This document shows positions 48,691 through 59,408 of a stretch of DNA of 64,000 bases, one piece after another. Source of the stretch: Chamaecrista fasciculata (Eukaryota; Streptophyta; Magnoliopsida; Fabales; Fabaceae); the NCBI GenBank assembly GCA_003254925.1, contig QANZ01013646.1, positions 45,413 to 109,412 of the forward strand, in the 5' to 3' direction. How positions within the stretch are numbered: the first letter of the stretch is position 1; every line of letters starts with the position of its first letter. The position numbers were made by a program, and so were the translations under genes. The notes under the pieces are model-generated. The model was given only the letters and a program-made list of their open reading frames with translations, did not search any database and was not told the origin of the DNA.

Positions 48691-48845
48691 TAGTGTAAAT
48701 GGGTTGTTAGATGATCCAATAAAAGGGAAGCTCAAAGTATAAAGTAATCACTTGAGCTTTAGCACACATTATATTAAAAGTCTAGCATGTGGCTAAGTGT
48801 ATGCCTTTTAGGGTTTTACTGAAGCCTGTGATGGGAGGGCCCAGT

Positions 48846-49001
48846 TGTTGGGAAATCATAGGGTTAGCGCAGCGGAAAAACACGGTAAATTAAAATTTTT
48901 GGCTTCCCTATGATTCCTTCCAGGATCCACTATCAACATTTATATCAGTTAAGGAAAGAAATTTACCATAATTCAATCGGTGCGTATGAACTTGCGATTT
49001 G
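48846..49001. mobile_element. Possible LTR fragment next to an assembly join
   Basis: The stretch starting TGTTGGGAAATCATAGGG, with GCGCAGCGGAAAA following, resembles the first bases of many plant Copia LTRs, and it is cut at a single N (49002). Only a fragment remains. The family is tentative. Confidence 0.3.
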
Positions 49002-49195
49002 NAAAAACACAATGCATAATGAAAATTAATTTGCTTATTTTTTGTTCCATGATTATTTTTGCTGGTGACACTATTAATAAACCTTGTTTTGATAAAAGAA
49101 AATTATTATTATAATTTGTTAGATTTTGCGCTTACTTAGGTCATGTTTGAATTGATCATTGAGGAGATGATTGAGATTCCTATCCTCTTTGGGAT

Positions 49196-49600
49196 TTTTT
49201 TTTGACATGAAACATAATTCATTTAAAAGTAAGGCAAAGCCAAGTACAGTATAAATGAAAACAAAGCAAAAATAGTCAACCCCTCCTTAGCATAAACAAT
49301 AACACTAGACATGATATTAACTGACGAAGGTGGGGGGTTTGCAACCCATCCAAGAGGATTCATCCTCGTTTCAGACAAATTGGCAAGATTATCAATTGCC
49401 AAGTTAGCGGATCTAGGGATCCAACTAAAACTACAATCATCTAAAAAACTGAAAACATAAATAATGTCATCTAAAAAAGACAAACACTTCCAATCAGGAC
49501 AACAGGCAACCCCAGTGGTTGTTCTAAATAAAGATATAATCAGACTCAAAGCAACAATAATAAGATAATAAAATGAAACAACGTTGTGGAAGAACACCCA
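49196..49600 (-). mobile_element. 5'-truncated LINE with RNase H-like C-terminus
   Basis: On the minus strand a frame contains CSFSWIPRSANLAIDNLANL followed by a PLGWVANPPPS segment, which is the end of the RNase H (RVT_3) domain of plant L1-type LINEs (family pattern: F.WIPR.AN..A..LA). The copy continues through a short 3' untranslated part ending TTTCATGTC and an A-run (about 49193-49203). Only the last few hundred bases of the element are present. Confidence 0.65.
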
Positions 49601-49999
49601 AAAATCAAGATCATATATATTTATTACAACTTAATCATTTTGGTTAGCTCCAATTTTATATAGCAATAATGGCATTAGTTTCAAGATTTCATATATAGCT
49701 CCAATTTTATTTTGAAAATGTTACACGTAAACTCATATGAGTTTCATATATTGTTTAGACGATAATTATCTAATTGCTCTTGAGATTCGTAGAACACGAA
49801 TTTTATAGAATCTTTAAAGTTTAAAGTTTTGAACTTTAATAATCTTATGATCTAATGTCTCTCATTTGTTGCTTAAATAGATATATGAAAGTTTATATAT
49901 GAAAGTTTATCTTCTACTTCTTTCACATTTATATATGCACCTATTTATTTTTTACTTCTTTCACATTTATATATACACCTATTAATGTAAGGAACTCCG

Positions 50000-50480
50000 T
50001 CCTTCACAATCATGGAACCCGTCTATCTAGGCGCCATTTCTTGCTAACCTCGTCTATTTAGACACCATTGTCTTGTGTTTCTCAGATACTAGTTTTACGG
50101 TCTGCTTGTCTCCACTAAGGCCAACCCGTCATTCAGGGCCCACGAAAGGTAAGAGCCAATACTTCGTCACAGATCATATTGTGAGAACCCCCTTTATGGA
50201 TGAACTCATTCAAACTAGCTCTTATATCATATAGAAAAGTCTAACTCACCCCAAAAAAACTTTCAAGAGGAGAGAGTTGTCTCATTATATTTATAGAGTT
50301 AAAAAGTCATTTAACCAAACAATGTGGGACTTCAACACGCTCCTCTCACATTCGATATAGGAGCGTGAAGCCAACGGGTTATTCCCAAGGCAGCCTAGCT
50401 CTATAAATATAATGAGGCAACCATCTCCTTCTGAGAGCTCTTTTTGAGTGAATTAGGTCTTTCTAGCTACACCTATACCT
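50000..50480. repeat. Unclassified repeat with an inner inverted pair
   Basis: TCTCATTATATTTATAGAG (about 50281) and CTCTATAAATATAATGAG (about 50399) form an inverted pair around GTGGGACTTCAACACGCTCC, a motif often seen in dicot repeats. The preceding 250 bp is GC-richer with CCGTCTAT motifs. It could be a MITE or an LTR remnant; no ends or target duplications were resolved. Confidence 0.3.
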
Positions 50481-51900
50481 ATTAATATGAGTGTATTACA
50501 TAGAGTGTATATGTGTGGAGTAAATGAAAAGCAAGTCTGGTTTATTTAATTTGTTGCTCTTTCACGTTCCTTAATGTTCATTGTGTATTGTCTTATCCTT
50601 ACATTATGAGCTCATTAAATTTTATATACTATTTTATTATTTTGACTCTACCATTTCTTGAAACTCAAGTTTCGCATAACCAAAAATTCCTCTCATGTCA
50701 TGCCAACGAGTGCATGTGTGTGTACTGTGTACTGTGTACGCACGCATTGGAATTGGATAACCAAAATCCAATTATATTTGATATTTTTGTCAGTAAAACA
50801 TTTTTTTTAAGTATCAAGCTTTCATTTAAAAAAAAGGTTAACCATTATACTAAAAATTAAATTAATTTTAGGCAAAATATTAATTTTATCAATTCAGAAC
50901 AAATTGAAAGGAATATTAGTACAATATATATAATTTTAAGAGTAGTGAATATGTAATGTAATTTGGATAAACCATTAAAATGAGTAAATATATAAATTAA
51001 TTATAGAAAATATATAAATTGATAACTTAATCTTAAAAATTTAATTTACATTTTTTAATGTTTAACTTTAAAAGTCATAAAATCAATATACTTTAAGCAT
51101 TTTATTTTTAAAATTTAACTTCTAAAAAATATATTTCAAGGATTAAATTAGATTTCTTTCACGACTCTCAAGTATCAAAGTGAGTTAACTAATATTTCTT
51201 ACAATTTTTAGGGATTAAATTATATTTATTTTTTTTCTAATTTCTTATTCCCTATTTTTTTTTAAACATTTTTATACCAAATCGTTAATCTCTAACATCA
51301 TTGTTTACACTATAGTCTCTGGCTTATCATCTCAATTGCTTTACTATTTGAATATAATGTCTGGAAGAAAAATATCTGAAAATATAATGGGAAAGAAATT
51401 CATGATTTAACCAAAAAATTAAAAGAAAATCCTAAAAATTCTTATCCATTTCAACACCAAAATTGGAAAACTGTTTTCTCATTCATATTGATCTCATTCA
51501 TATTGATTAGTCAAATCAATTTACCTGAAACAGCACCTGGAATGGAATACTATAAATAAGCATAAAGCAGAAAATATTATTAAAAAGTAATTATCTATCA
51601 ATAAATTATAATTTGACGTTTAAAAAATTATCGACTTAACAGTTTAGTATTTAAAAAATTAAAATACATAAACCATAAAATTAAAAAATAAGCCGGCCCA
51701 TGGGAAATGGTGAAATACAATGGTGAAATAAGACTGAACAATATATCATTTTAATTATTCATATAATACATGTGTATTTTAATGAATGACGTTTTTTTGT
51801 TGTCAAATTATTTCAATAAATGATTTTTCAATTGCTGGTTGAAATAACCATTTAACTAAAATTGGAAAATATCATTTCAAGCATAATAATAAAAAAATAT
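50481..51900. other. AT-rich intergenic region, no gene
   Basis: No motif-bearing frames and no clear element; a 90-codon frame at 50588-50860 shows nothing recognisable. Confidence 0.5.
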
Positions 51901-51906
51901 TTTGGC

Positions 51907-52008
51907 CAAAAAATAATAATAATAATAATAATAATAATACAAGAATTTGAGAAATTAGTGTGTACAGAAACTGCGGTGACATCGGAAAAAAATAAATTGC
52001 GGAAGACA

Positions 52009-52044
<36 letters not shown>

Positions 52045-52340
52045 CATAGCGAAATGAGGTCGGAATGAAATTGAAATGCGAATCAAATGCAAATTCGGCG
52101 AAATGAAATTCTTATTAAATTCACGCGTAATAGTCATGATATCCGTGTAGTAGTAGCCATCGTCGTCGTTGTAGAGAGAGAAAGCATAAACAAAGAAAAA
52201 GAAAGAAAGAAAGAGAGAGAGAGAGAAAAAAGAGAGAGAAGAAAAGGGTGTTGCTGTTATTCTTCTTCTTCCTCTTCTTCTTCTTGTTCTTCTAGAGAGA
52301 GAGAGAGAGTGTGTGTCTCTGTGTGCGTGTGTTGTGGTAG
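51907..52340 (+). repeat. Microsatellite-rich leader region of the bZIP gene
   Basis: (ATA)n at about 51910-51939, (GA)n at about 52013-52040, GAAA/GAGA tracts at about 52170-52240, (TTC)n at about 52258-52292 and a GA/GT tract at about 52293-52332. GA/CT runs are common in plant core promoters and 5' leaders. Confidence 0.8.
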
Positions 52341-52741
52341 AGAGATTAGCGCCTGCTCCTTCGGCATTTCCGCCAGATAAAGTTAAAAGCAGGTCGAGCT
52401 GGATTTATGGACGGATGCTACTATTAATAGCTTCTCTTGATTCTTAATCTTAAGCTCCTTCTTCGAATTGGGTTTCTCCAATATTGCTCATCAGGTTTTT
52501 CCTTCAAATGGAGATTACTTGCGAGGTATTTCCTTTTCAGCTCTATTACTTGCTATAATTTCCTAAAATCAAACTATTACAGGACCATCCATTTGAATGT
52601 CTAAAGTTTCTGATTTATATATGTGACACAATTGCAGATTTCAGGGATTTGATTCACTGTAATTTTTTTTAGTTCTTTTGGTTGGGGTTATCAACTTGTG
52701 GAAAGTTTAAGTTATAGAGGTAGACATATAAGCGAAGCAAA

Positions 52742-55700
52742 ATGGGTGACACTGAAGAGGCCAATAGTGATATGATGCAAAGGCTTCAATCCTCGTTCGG
52801 GACTTATTCATCTTCGTTTCTGAAACAACCTCTAAGTGTGGACCAAACCAGTGCATCCCAATTCAATCCCTCACAAATGCGCGCGAGGCATTTTCAGCAG
52901 AGTTTTGGCGGGGATGGTGGTAATAATAAAAGAGTAGGGATACCTCCATCACATCCTCACCAGATCCCTCCCATTTCGCCGTATTCTCAGATCCCAGTGT
53001 CCCGACAGCAAATGGGTTCACTGAATGTTAGCCCAGGAGGACCTACTCATTCGCGATCATTATCACAGCCACCATTTTTCTCGCTGGATTCTCTTCCTCC
53101 ATTGAGTCCTTCTCCATATCGCGACACCTCCTCAACTTCCATATCTGACGCAGCTTCAGCTGATGTATCCATGGAGGATAGGGATGTGAGTTCGCATTCT
53201 TTGTTGCCACCATCACCTTTTTCTAGGGGAAATCCTTCACGAGTTGGTGAGAGTTTACCCCCTCGTAAAGCACATAGGCGCTCCAACAGCGATATTCCAT
53301 TTGGGTTTTCTACTGTTATGCAATCTTCACCTCCCCTTATTCCACTAAGGGGTTCTGGTGGACTAGAGAGGTCATTATCTGGTAGAGAGAATTCAGGTAC
53401 GGGAGTAGCAAAGTCTGCACAATTAGTTAAAAGGGAAACAAGTTGGGACAGAAGTGTTGACCAGAGTGGAGAGGGATCCGGTGAGAAGAAATCATCGCCT
53501 GAAGGGGAAGTTATAGATGATCTCTTCTCAGCATACATGAATTTGGATAACATTGATGCACTTAACTCTTCGGGGACTGATGATAAAACTGGCAATGAAA
53601 ATCGTGATGAATTGGATAGTGGAGCGAGTGGAACAAAGGTAAATGGAGGTGATAGCAGTGATAATGAAGCAGAAAGCAGTATTAACGAAAGACAGGGAAT
53701 GAATTCCTCAAGTGAAATGAAGGAAGGGATGAAAAGGAGTGCCGGAGGGGATATTGCACCTACGACAAGACACTACAGAAGTGTCTCAATGGATAGTTTC
53801 ATTGGGAAGTTGAGCTTCAATGATGAATCCCTCAAATTGCCACCTTCACCAGGTCCTCGTCCCGGACAGCTTTCACCCACAAATTCAATTGATGGTAATT
53901 CATCTGCCTTCAGCTTAGAGTTTGGAAATGGTGAATTTAGTGGGCCTGAATTGAAGAAAATTATGGCCAATGAAAAACTTTCTGAGATAGCTTTGACAGA
54001 TCCAAAGCGCGCAAAAAGGTATTTTTCTTAAATCACAAACATGTAACATCATCACCAATAATCAGTCTCTGATCAACTGTGTTTGGTTTCACCTCAGGAT
54101 CTTGGCAAATAGGCAATCCGCTGCACGTTCCAAAGAACGGAAGATGCGATACATTTCAGAACTAGAACACAAAGTTCAGACCCTACAGACAGAAGCAACC
54201 ACATTGTCTGCACAGCTTACTCTGTTACAGGTGGGATTATAGTTTTGTACAATCATCATTGACATCGTTCTTTAATCAATAATTCCTGACGTTGTTGTTT
54301 AACTTACTTATTCTCCTTTATCACAACACAGAGAGATTCTGTGGGGCTCACGACCCAGAATAATGAGTTGAAGTTTCGCCTTCAAGCCATGGAACAACAG
54401 GCAAAACTCCGAGATGGTATTTCTGTTCTCTCCTTTGTTTTTTGTTTTCCCTTGGTCTTTTTTAATTTTGTTTTCAAACATATGGACATCTTGTTTCTGG
54501 ATGACGGTGTCAATTTGGGGTTGCTTTACAAAATATGCTTTCTTAGATCATGCTGCATTTACATGCATATGTGAACTAGGAATAGTATACTTAACTATGC
54601 ATGAGCTGAGTGTACGATGTGGACCAAGAGTGGAAACAACATGCAGTCGAAAGTGGATGCCTGTGCGTAATGCGATTGTGATCTAGAGTTAATTAGTTAT
54701 GATGAAGGTATCAAAAGCATTACTAAACTGAAAGTAATTATATGGTTCTTCTATGGAGAAAATTGGTGTGTATTGGATATTGAGATAACACATTGAAGAT
54801 GTTGGGTTGAATTTTATTCCTGTCCAAATATGAAGTTGTAGTTTGCTTCTCTTTCCTGACTGATGCTAGAAGCTTTCGTATTTTTGTGATTCGTATTATG
54901 TCAACTCTAGTTTTCTTTTCTGCTGATCTTATTGATAGAAATATTTGGATAATATTCGGGTCTTTATTAATTAGATGTGGTTAGGTAGAAGCCCTTAAGA
55001 CATGCTTCTGATGGTGTTATGATTTTGTCCTCATATTTTGTGTACCATGACTTCTGGGTTCTGGCTAATAATAAGCTATTGCAGATCAATTGCAGAGTGA
55101 GATCCATAATATTTTTGTGGAGTCTTATTTTTTTGTTAAAGTTAGAAATGCACTCAGTTACTTGTTTTACTTGCAGTTTCTAAATTGTCATAGTATTGCA
55201 ATAGCTGAAGTAGATAGTGAGATGATTCTACATTTTAATGTTTCTGTTAAAACATGTACTGCAAAACTTCGTTATTGCAAGAGACCGACCAAGCAGAGGA
55301 ATCAGAAGGTGTTCAGTGGCCGTCCACAAAACAGCTCTTTATTTTTATTGAAATCTAGAAATTTGAAACCTATGCAATAAAGTAACTGACACCTTCGAAG
55401 TTGGAAACTCACATAAAATTTCAACATTTAAAGCTGCGTTTTGGAAGAGATAGATATAACTAAATTATATATTTGCAAGAGACTCTTGACAGCAATCCCC
55501 TTATAACATCAAGCTGTAGTGTTATTTATGTTCGAATCTGCACTTGGCATCCTCATGGTAGGGAAATTGACCCTACAGGAGATTCCCTTAGGTCACATTC
55601 TATTTATGTAAAGTATTAAAAAGTATTTCATAAAAGGTTACTATCCTTTGAAATGATGGAACCTCCCCCTCTCGTGCCTAGTCTTTTTCCTATTATTTCT

Positions 55701-56058
55701 TACATGCAACTTGCATTATTCTGAAAGATCCCTGGTTCCTTCTAGATTTTTATAGCAACCATGTATTTCTTTCATATTCATTCATTGCCTTAAACTAATT
55801 ACTTTCCTGCTTTCTGTACTGAACTCAGCTCTAAATGAAGCTCTAACTGCTGAAGTTCAACGACTCAAGCTCGCTACGGCTGAGTTGAACGGTGAGTCTC
55901 ACCCTTCTGGCCGCATGATTCAACAGCATTCAATCAACCCCCAGATGTTCCAGCAACAGCGGCAGCAATCACAAGCATCGCAACTAAATATGCATATGCA
56001 ACAGCAGAACCAGAATGGTAATACCGCCGGCGGCTCGAAGACGGACTCAAAACAGTAA
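52742..56058 (+). CDS. Group I bZIP transcription factor (bZIP29/30-like)
   Basis: Exons 52742-54018, 54098-54230, 54332-54416 and 55829-56058 encode 574 residues. The N-terminus [20 protein letters not shown] is typical of the Arabidopsis bZIP29/bZIP30 pair. A long proline- and serine-rich region follows with [29 protein letters not shown]-like and [10 protein letters not shown] motifs, probable 14-3-3 or phosphorylation sites. The basic region starts at about residue 426 ([19 protein letters not shown]); Asn is followed after seven residues by Lys instead of Arg, the hallmark of group I. A leucine zipper and a glutamine-rich tail (QQQRQQSQ) complete it. Members act in the nucleus in cell proliferation, vascular and reproductive development. 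A 5' leader intron at 52526-52637 is likely; joined, it would leave a 10-codon upstream frame from ATG 52508. The gene looks intact. Confidence 0.93.
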
Positions 56059-57508
56059 GGTTATGAGGAGTTTTTTGCAGCTGAGTGATTCTGCAGGCCC
56101 TGAAAAATTTGACAGTATTTCATTGCATTTATTCATAGTTTTGCATTCCACAGAAGTTTTCTTCTTCTGGTACCAATACACGATGATCAATCATATGCAT
56201 AAAGTTCTTCCATTTGCATTGCACGTCCAGCTCGAACCTTGGTTTGAAGTCATATATATATATATATACACATGAGCCCTAATTCCATGGTATTATATTT
56301 AAAGTTATAGCTCATATTTAATTCCAGTAGATATCATGAATTGTAATCATTGTTATTTGGATATAATTTATTTTGTATGACATCCTAAGGGTTTTAAGTA
56401 CTGTACAAACTTTGTTTTTTGTAAAGGAATGATCATTCCCTTATGCCTCAGCTCATTCATTCATTCATGATTTGCTTTACTGTTCAAAATAATTCTTGCA
56501 AAGACTTGTTATTAGTCTACCAATTGGGAGGCAGCCATGTGCAATTATTCTTGGTGGGTTCAACTGCAAACTTGACATGTACACATATTTCTACATTGCG
56601 TGGTCTATGAAGATATTAATATATTATGTCAATGAGCCAATTATTATTGTTTTTTTGTGTAAACAACGAGTATGTCTTATTTATGAAACTGGATCCTTTG
56701 AATTGGGCGTCTTCATATGGAAATTTTTTTATTAAGATAGATAAATTTTTAACGAGTTGATCCATGTGTTCAAGTTTGGAGGTTAGATTTTCTATATTTC
56801 TATTTTTAAAAATTTTAGTGAATTTAGAGAGAAAAAGAAAGAGAAGAAAAGAGATGAAAAAAAATTGAGTTTTATATATTTATTAATTTTACTTGTTCTT
56901 ATTATCAAATAAAACTAACAAAAAAGGGGTAGCACATCCCCTTAAAATATATATAGATAGATAAGCCAAAAAGTTTTTAATTGCGGAAATCTCATTTTAA
57001 AGTGCTTTCTGCTAGATGATGATCAGTGAAAACATGAAAAAAGTTGGACGATTGAGTCACGTAATGTAAACGTTGTTTGGCGAGTCAGTAATACACTAAT
57101 ATATATTTCACTTATTCCTCAGAAAAGGATAAGACAATTCTTAAACAAATTAATAACATGTATATCTGTTTGAATATAGGTTCTAATTTGGACAATAAAT
57201 CTAATCAGCAATTCTTTAATATATGAACTCGTTATTTTCATAAAATCAAACTTTATATTCTCATTTTTTTTTCTCAGAAGTTTATACACTTTTAATCAAG
57301 TATGGACAGTTGGACACTTAATTGACTCGGGGAAGTGGAAACGAAGCATCAAGACAATTCAGAAAAAGGAAAAGTGAACATGAAAGAAAAATTATCTTTA
57401 CAATTATGATTTATCATGGACTCACAGGTGTGTTACATTCTCTGACTATTTAGCTTGGTCTAGTGTTCATATAAAAGTATAATTGAATCAAAAGCTCATA
57501 CCATCAAT
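56059..57508. other. bZIP 3' flank and intergenic DNA
   Basis: It contains the likely 3' untranslated region, a TA tract at about 56252-56270 and AT-rich sequence. Frames of 79-86 codons carry no motif. Confidence 0.5.
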
Positions 57509-57592
57509 GTCAGGGTGGCCGAGTGGTCTAAGGCGCCAGACTCAAGTTCTGGTCCTCGTGAGAGGGCGTGGGTTCAAATCCCACTTCTGACA
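57509..57592 (+). tRNA. tRNA-Leu (CAA)
   Basis: An 84-nt class II tRNA with a long variable arm. The acceptor stem pairs GTCAGGG with TTCTGAC, with discriminator A at 57592. The D-arm has TGGCCGAGTGGTCTAAGGCG (A box), the anticodon stem CCAGA/TCTGG encloses CTCAAGT with anticodon CAA, and the T-arm has GGTTCAAATCC (B box). It is followed by CTTTTC, a weak terminator, and then a T-run. No intron. It reads UUG leucine codons. Confidence 0.96.
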
Positions 57593-57732
57593 CTTTTCAT
57601 TTTTTTGAAAGGAAACTTTTAAACATGTTGTTCCTCATAAGAATCAAAATAGTTCGATAGACACCTTTTTTGTTGGGCCTGCGATATACACCTTTTAAGA
57701 ATCAAAATATACATCTCAATTCTCAATATACT

Positions 57733-57746
57733 GAAAAAAAAAATTG
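57733..57746 (+). repeat. Micro-insertion: A-run with 10-bp direct repeats
   Basis: TCAATATACT at 57723-57732 and 57747-57756 flanks GAAAAAAAAAATTG. Confidence 0.45.
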
Positions 57747-57772
57747 TCAATATACTCATTCTTTGAGTTGTT

Positions 57773-57774
<2 letters not shown>

Positions 57775-57850
<76 letters not shown>

Positions 57851-57851
57851 N
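57775..57851. other. 76-bp T-run ending in an N
   Basis: A homopolymer this long ending in an unknown base is probably a sequencing or assembly artefact at a join, perhaps built on a real retroposon tail. The surrounding order of sequence should be treated with care. Confidence 0.8.
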
Positions 57852-59027
57852 GATTAATCAGAGATTAAACTGAGAAAAAGTGCATTTACATTATTGTTTA
57901 ATGACTTAATCAGAGATTAAACCGATAGAATGGATGTATAGTGATCCAATGCATACCAACTCCAATGCTGTCCTTTTTTCAAAAAAAAAAAGAATGGAAT
58001 TCTTCTACTACTAGTACTTGATACGCACAAAGAGTTTCTACAAGTATTTTGCCCACTGTATACAATAATAGTCACTGATTCAAATAATTATGGTTCTTGT
58101 TGCATGAGATTTGACTAATTTATAAGAAATTTTATGTTCACCTTAGGCCTCTGGGATTGGATCCTCTATAGTTCTTTTTTTTTCTTTTGCCAAAGATCAT
58201 CTAGAGTTCACTTCTTTATATTTCTTATAGATTTCTTATAGAGTGAGAAAAAAAAATATGAGTCTTACATTTTATTTCATGAGACTTATATTTTTTCTCT
58301 TTCCCTCTTGTTTTCTCTCTTTTAAATCCACATAAATGTAGAGAAAAGAACTCTAGAAGATTCAAGTCCCCTTAGAACTAGTTGTTTATCAAGAGCAACA
58401 TAATTAGTTGGTTACATTTGTAGCTTAGAATATGGAAAGAGTCCTCAATTCGAATTAGACGATCATTAATAATAGATTACAAATACTGGCAGTGCAAATC
58501 AAAGAAAAAGAAAAATGAAAAACTAGCATCAACAAGCATCAAATAAGAGATAGGAAAAATCCCAAAGTAGAGACTGACAAGCAGAAAATTTGCTGTCAAA
58601 AACACCAGAGCAAATATATATTGAAGACATAAAATCAGAGATCCAAAACAGAGTTATTATACCTACTACTACTACTACAACAGTTCCAAATTCTAAAGAA
58701 CAGAAACTCCAAATATCAGATCCAAAACTGAGGGTGCAACCAAAGCATGCTATTTCAAGCATTGGTCTTCAGAATCAAAATTCATTAGCTGAAGCACACC
58801 ACTGTAGTGTTAGATAAAGTTTGACATTCTCAGTCACTTCAGGTTACAACTCTAAAAAAGACTAGACATGGATAAAGTTCTCTCATAATTTGCTATCAAT
58901 AGCTAAACATGACATGTGGAGAAATTTTCTTAAAGATCCCAATCATACCAGGGTTGAATTATAACAAAAGGACATCATCCACTTGTCATGTTATCAGTGA
59001 GCCAAATAATAACAAAAAGGAGTAGAC
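57852..59027. other. Intergenic region downstream of the amidotransferase
   Basis: No supported gene. A 75-codon frame at 58590-58817 and its complement have no motif. Confidence 0.5.
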
Positions 59028-59305
59028 TAATATTTTAGTCCCTATATTATATAGGTGTTGTCATTTCAGTCCTTGATTTTTTTTTTGAAATCCTTGAATT
59101 TGTCTCCGAAAATTTATGACTCTTAGCAAATTAGTCCTTACATGAACACCTTACTGCCACACAACTCAGTCTTTAGAGGAAATTAAATTGTGAGTTGTGA
59201 CGAGTCATGAATTTACAGGGACTAAATCAATCATTTCAAAAATCTAAGAACTAAACTAGCACCATCCATATAATGCAAGAGTTAAATTGATAGTATAATC
59301 TCAAA
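59028..59305. mobile_element. Degenerate foldback MITE
   Basis: TTTTAGTCCCTATATTATAT at the left resembles the inverse of CATATAATGCAAGAGTTAAA at the right, and inner AGTCCTTGA / TCTAAGAACT motifs are also inverted. An A-tail stub (TTTC then an A-run on the minus strand, about 59077-59090) interrupts its left arm, flanked by TCCTTGA on both sides. There are no clear target duplications. It lies about 100 bp beyond the amidotransferase stop codon. Confidence 0.45.
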
Positions 59306-59408
59306 GAAAACCCTTAAAAAAAATACACATAGCTTTGTCCATTCTAGAACTGTGAAATCCATCCGCCCAAGTACTGCAAAAACCACAAATATTGCAATTG
59401 TCAGAGTC

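Larger units (their letters stand above)
41477..48695 (+). mobile_element. CACTA (En/Spm-like) DNA transposon, 7.2 kb
   Basis: The ends are a perfect 14-bp inverted repeat CACTACTAGAAAAC / GTTTTCTAGTAGTG. Subterminal regions (41497-41640 and 48260-48690) carry many TTAGCAAC / GTTGCTAA motifs in both orientations, typical binding sites for the element's TnpA-type protein. Inside is one spliced gene with a plant Ptta/En/Spm (Transposase_24) domain at 45128-47972, but no TnpD-type catalytic transposase; the 3.6 kb before the gene has no long frame. The flanking triplets (ATA and TAA) do not match, perhaps because of the assembly join at 41458 or change since insertion. It is non-autonomous. Confidence 0.88.

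Noticed and set aside
52087-52380. Lys/Glu/Arg-rich frame upstream of the bZIP gene
   Set aside because: It is a translation of GA and CT microsatellites in the leader region.
53047-53595. 182-codon minus-strand frame within the bZIP first exon
   Set aside because: Shadow of the real plus-strand coding exon; codon pattern and motifs belong to the bZIP protein.
55084-55380. Alternative bZIP exon starting after TTGCAG at 55084
   Set aside because: An acceptor-like site and a short open frame exist, but the family continues with ALNEAL encoded at 55829, and the 55084 frame shows no leucine-zipper pattern.
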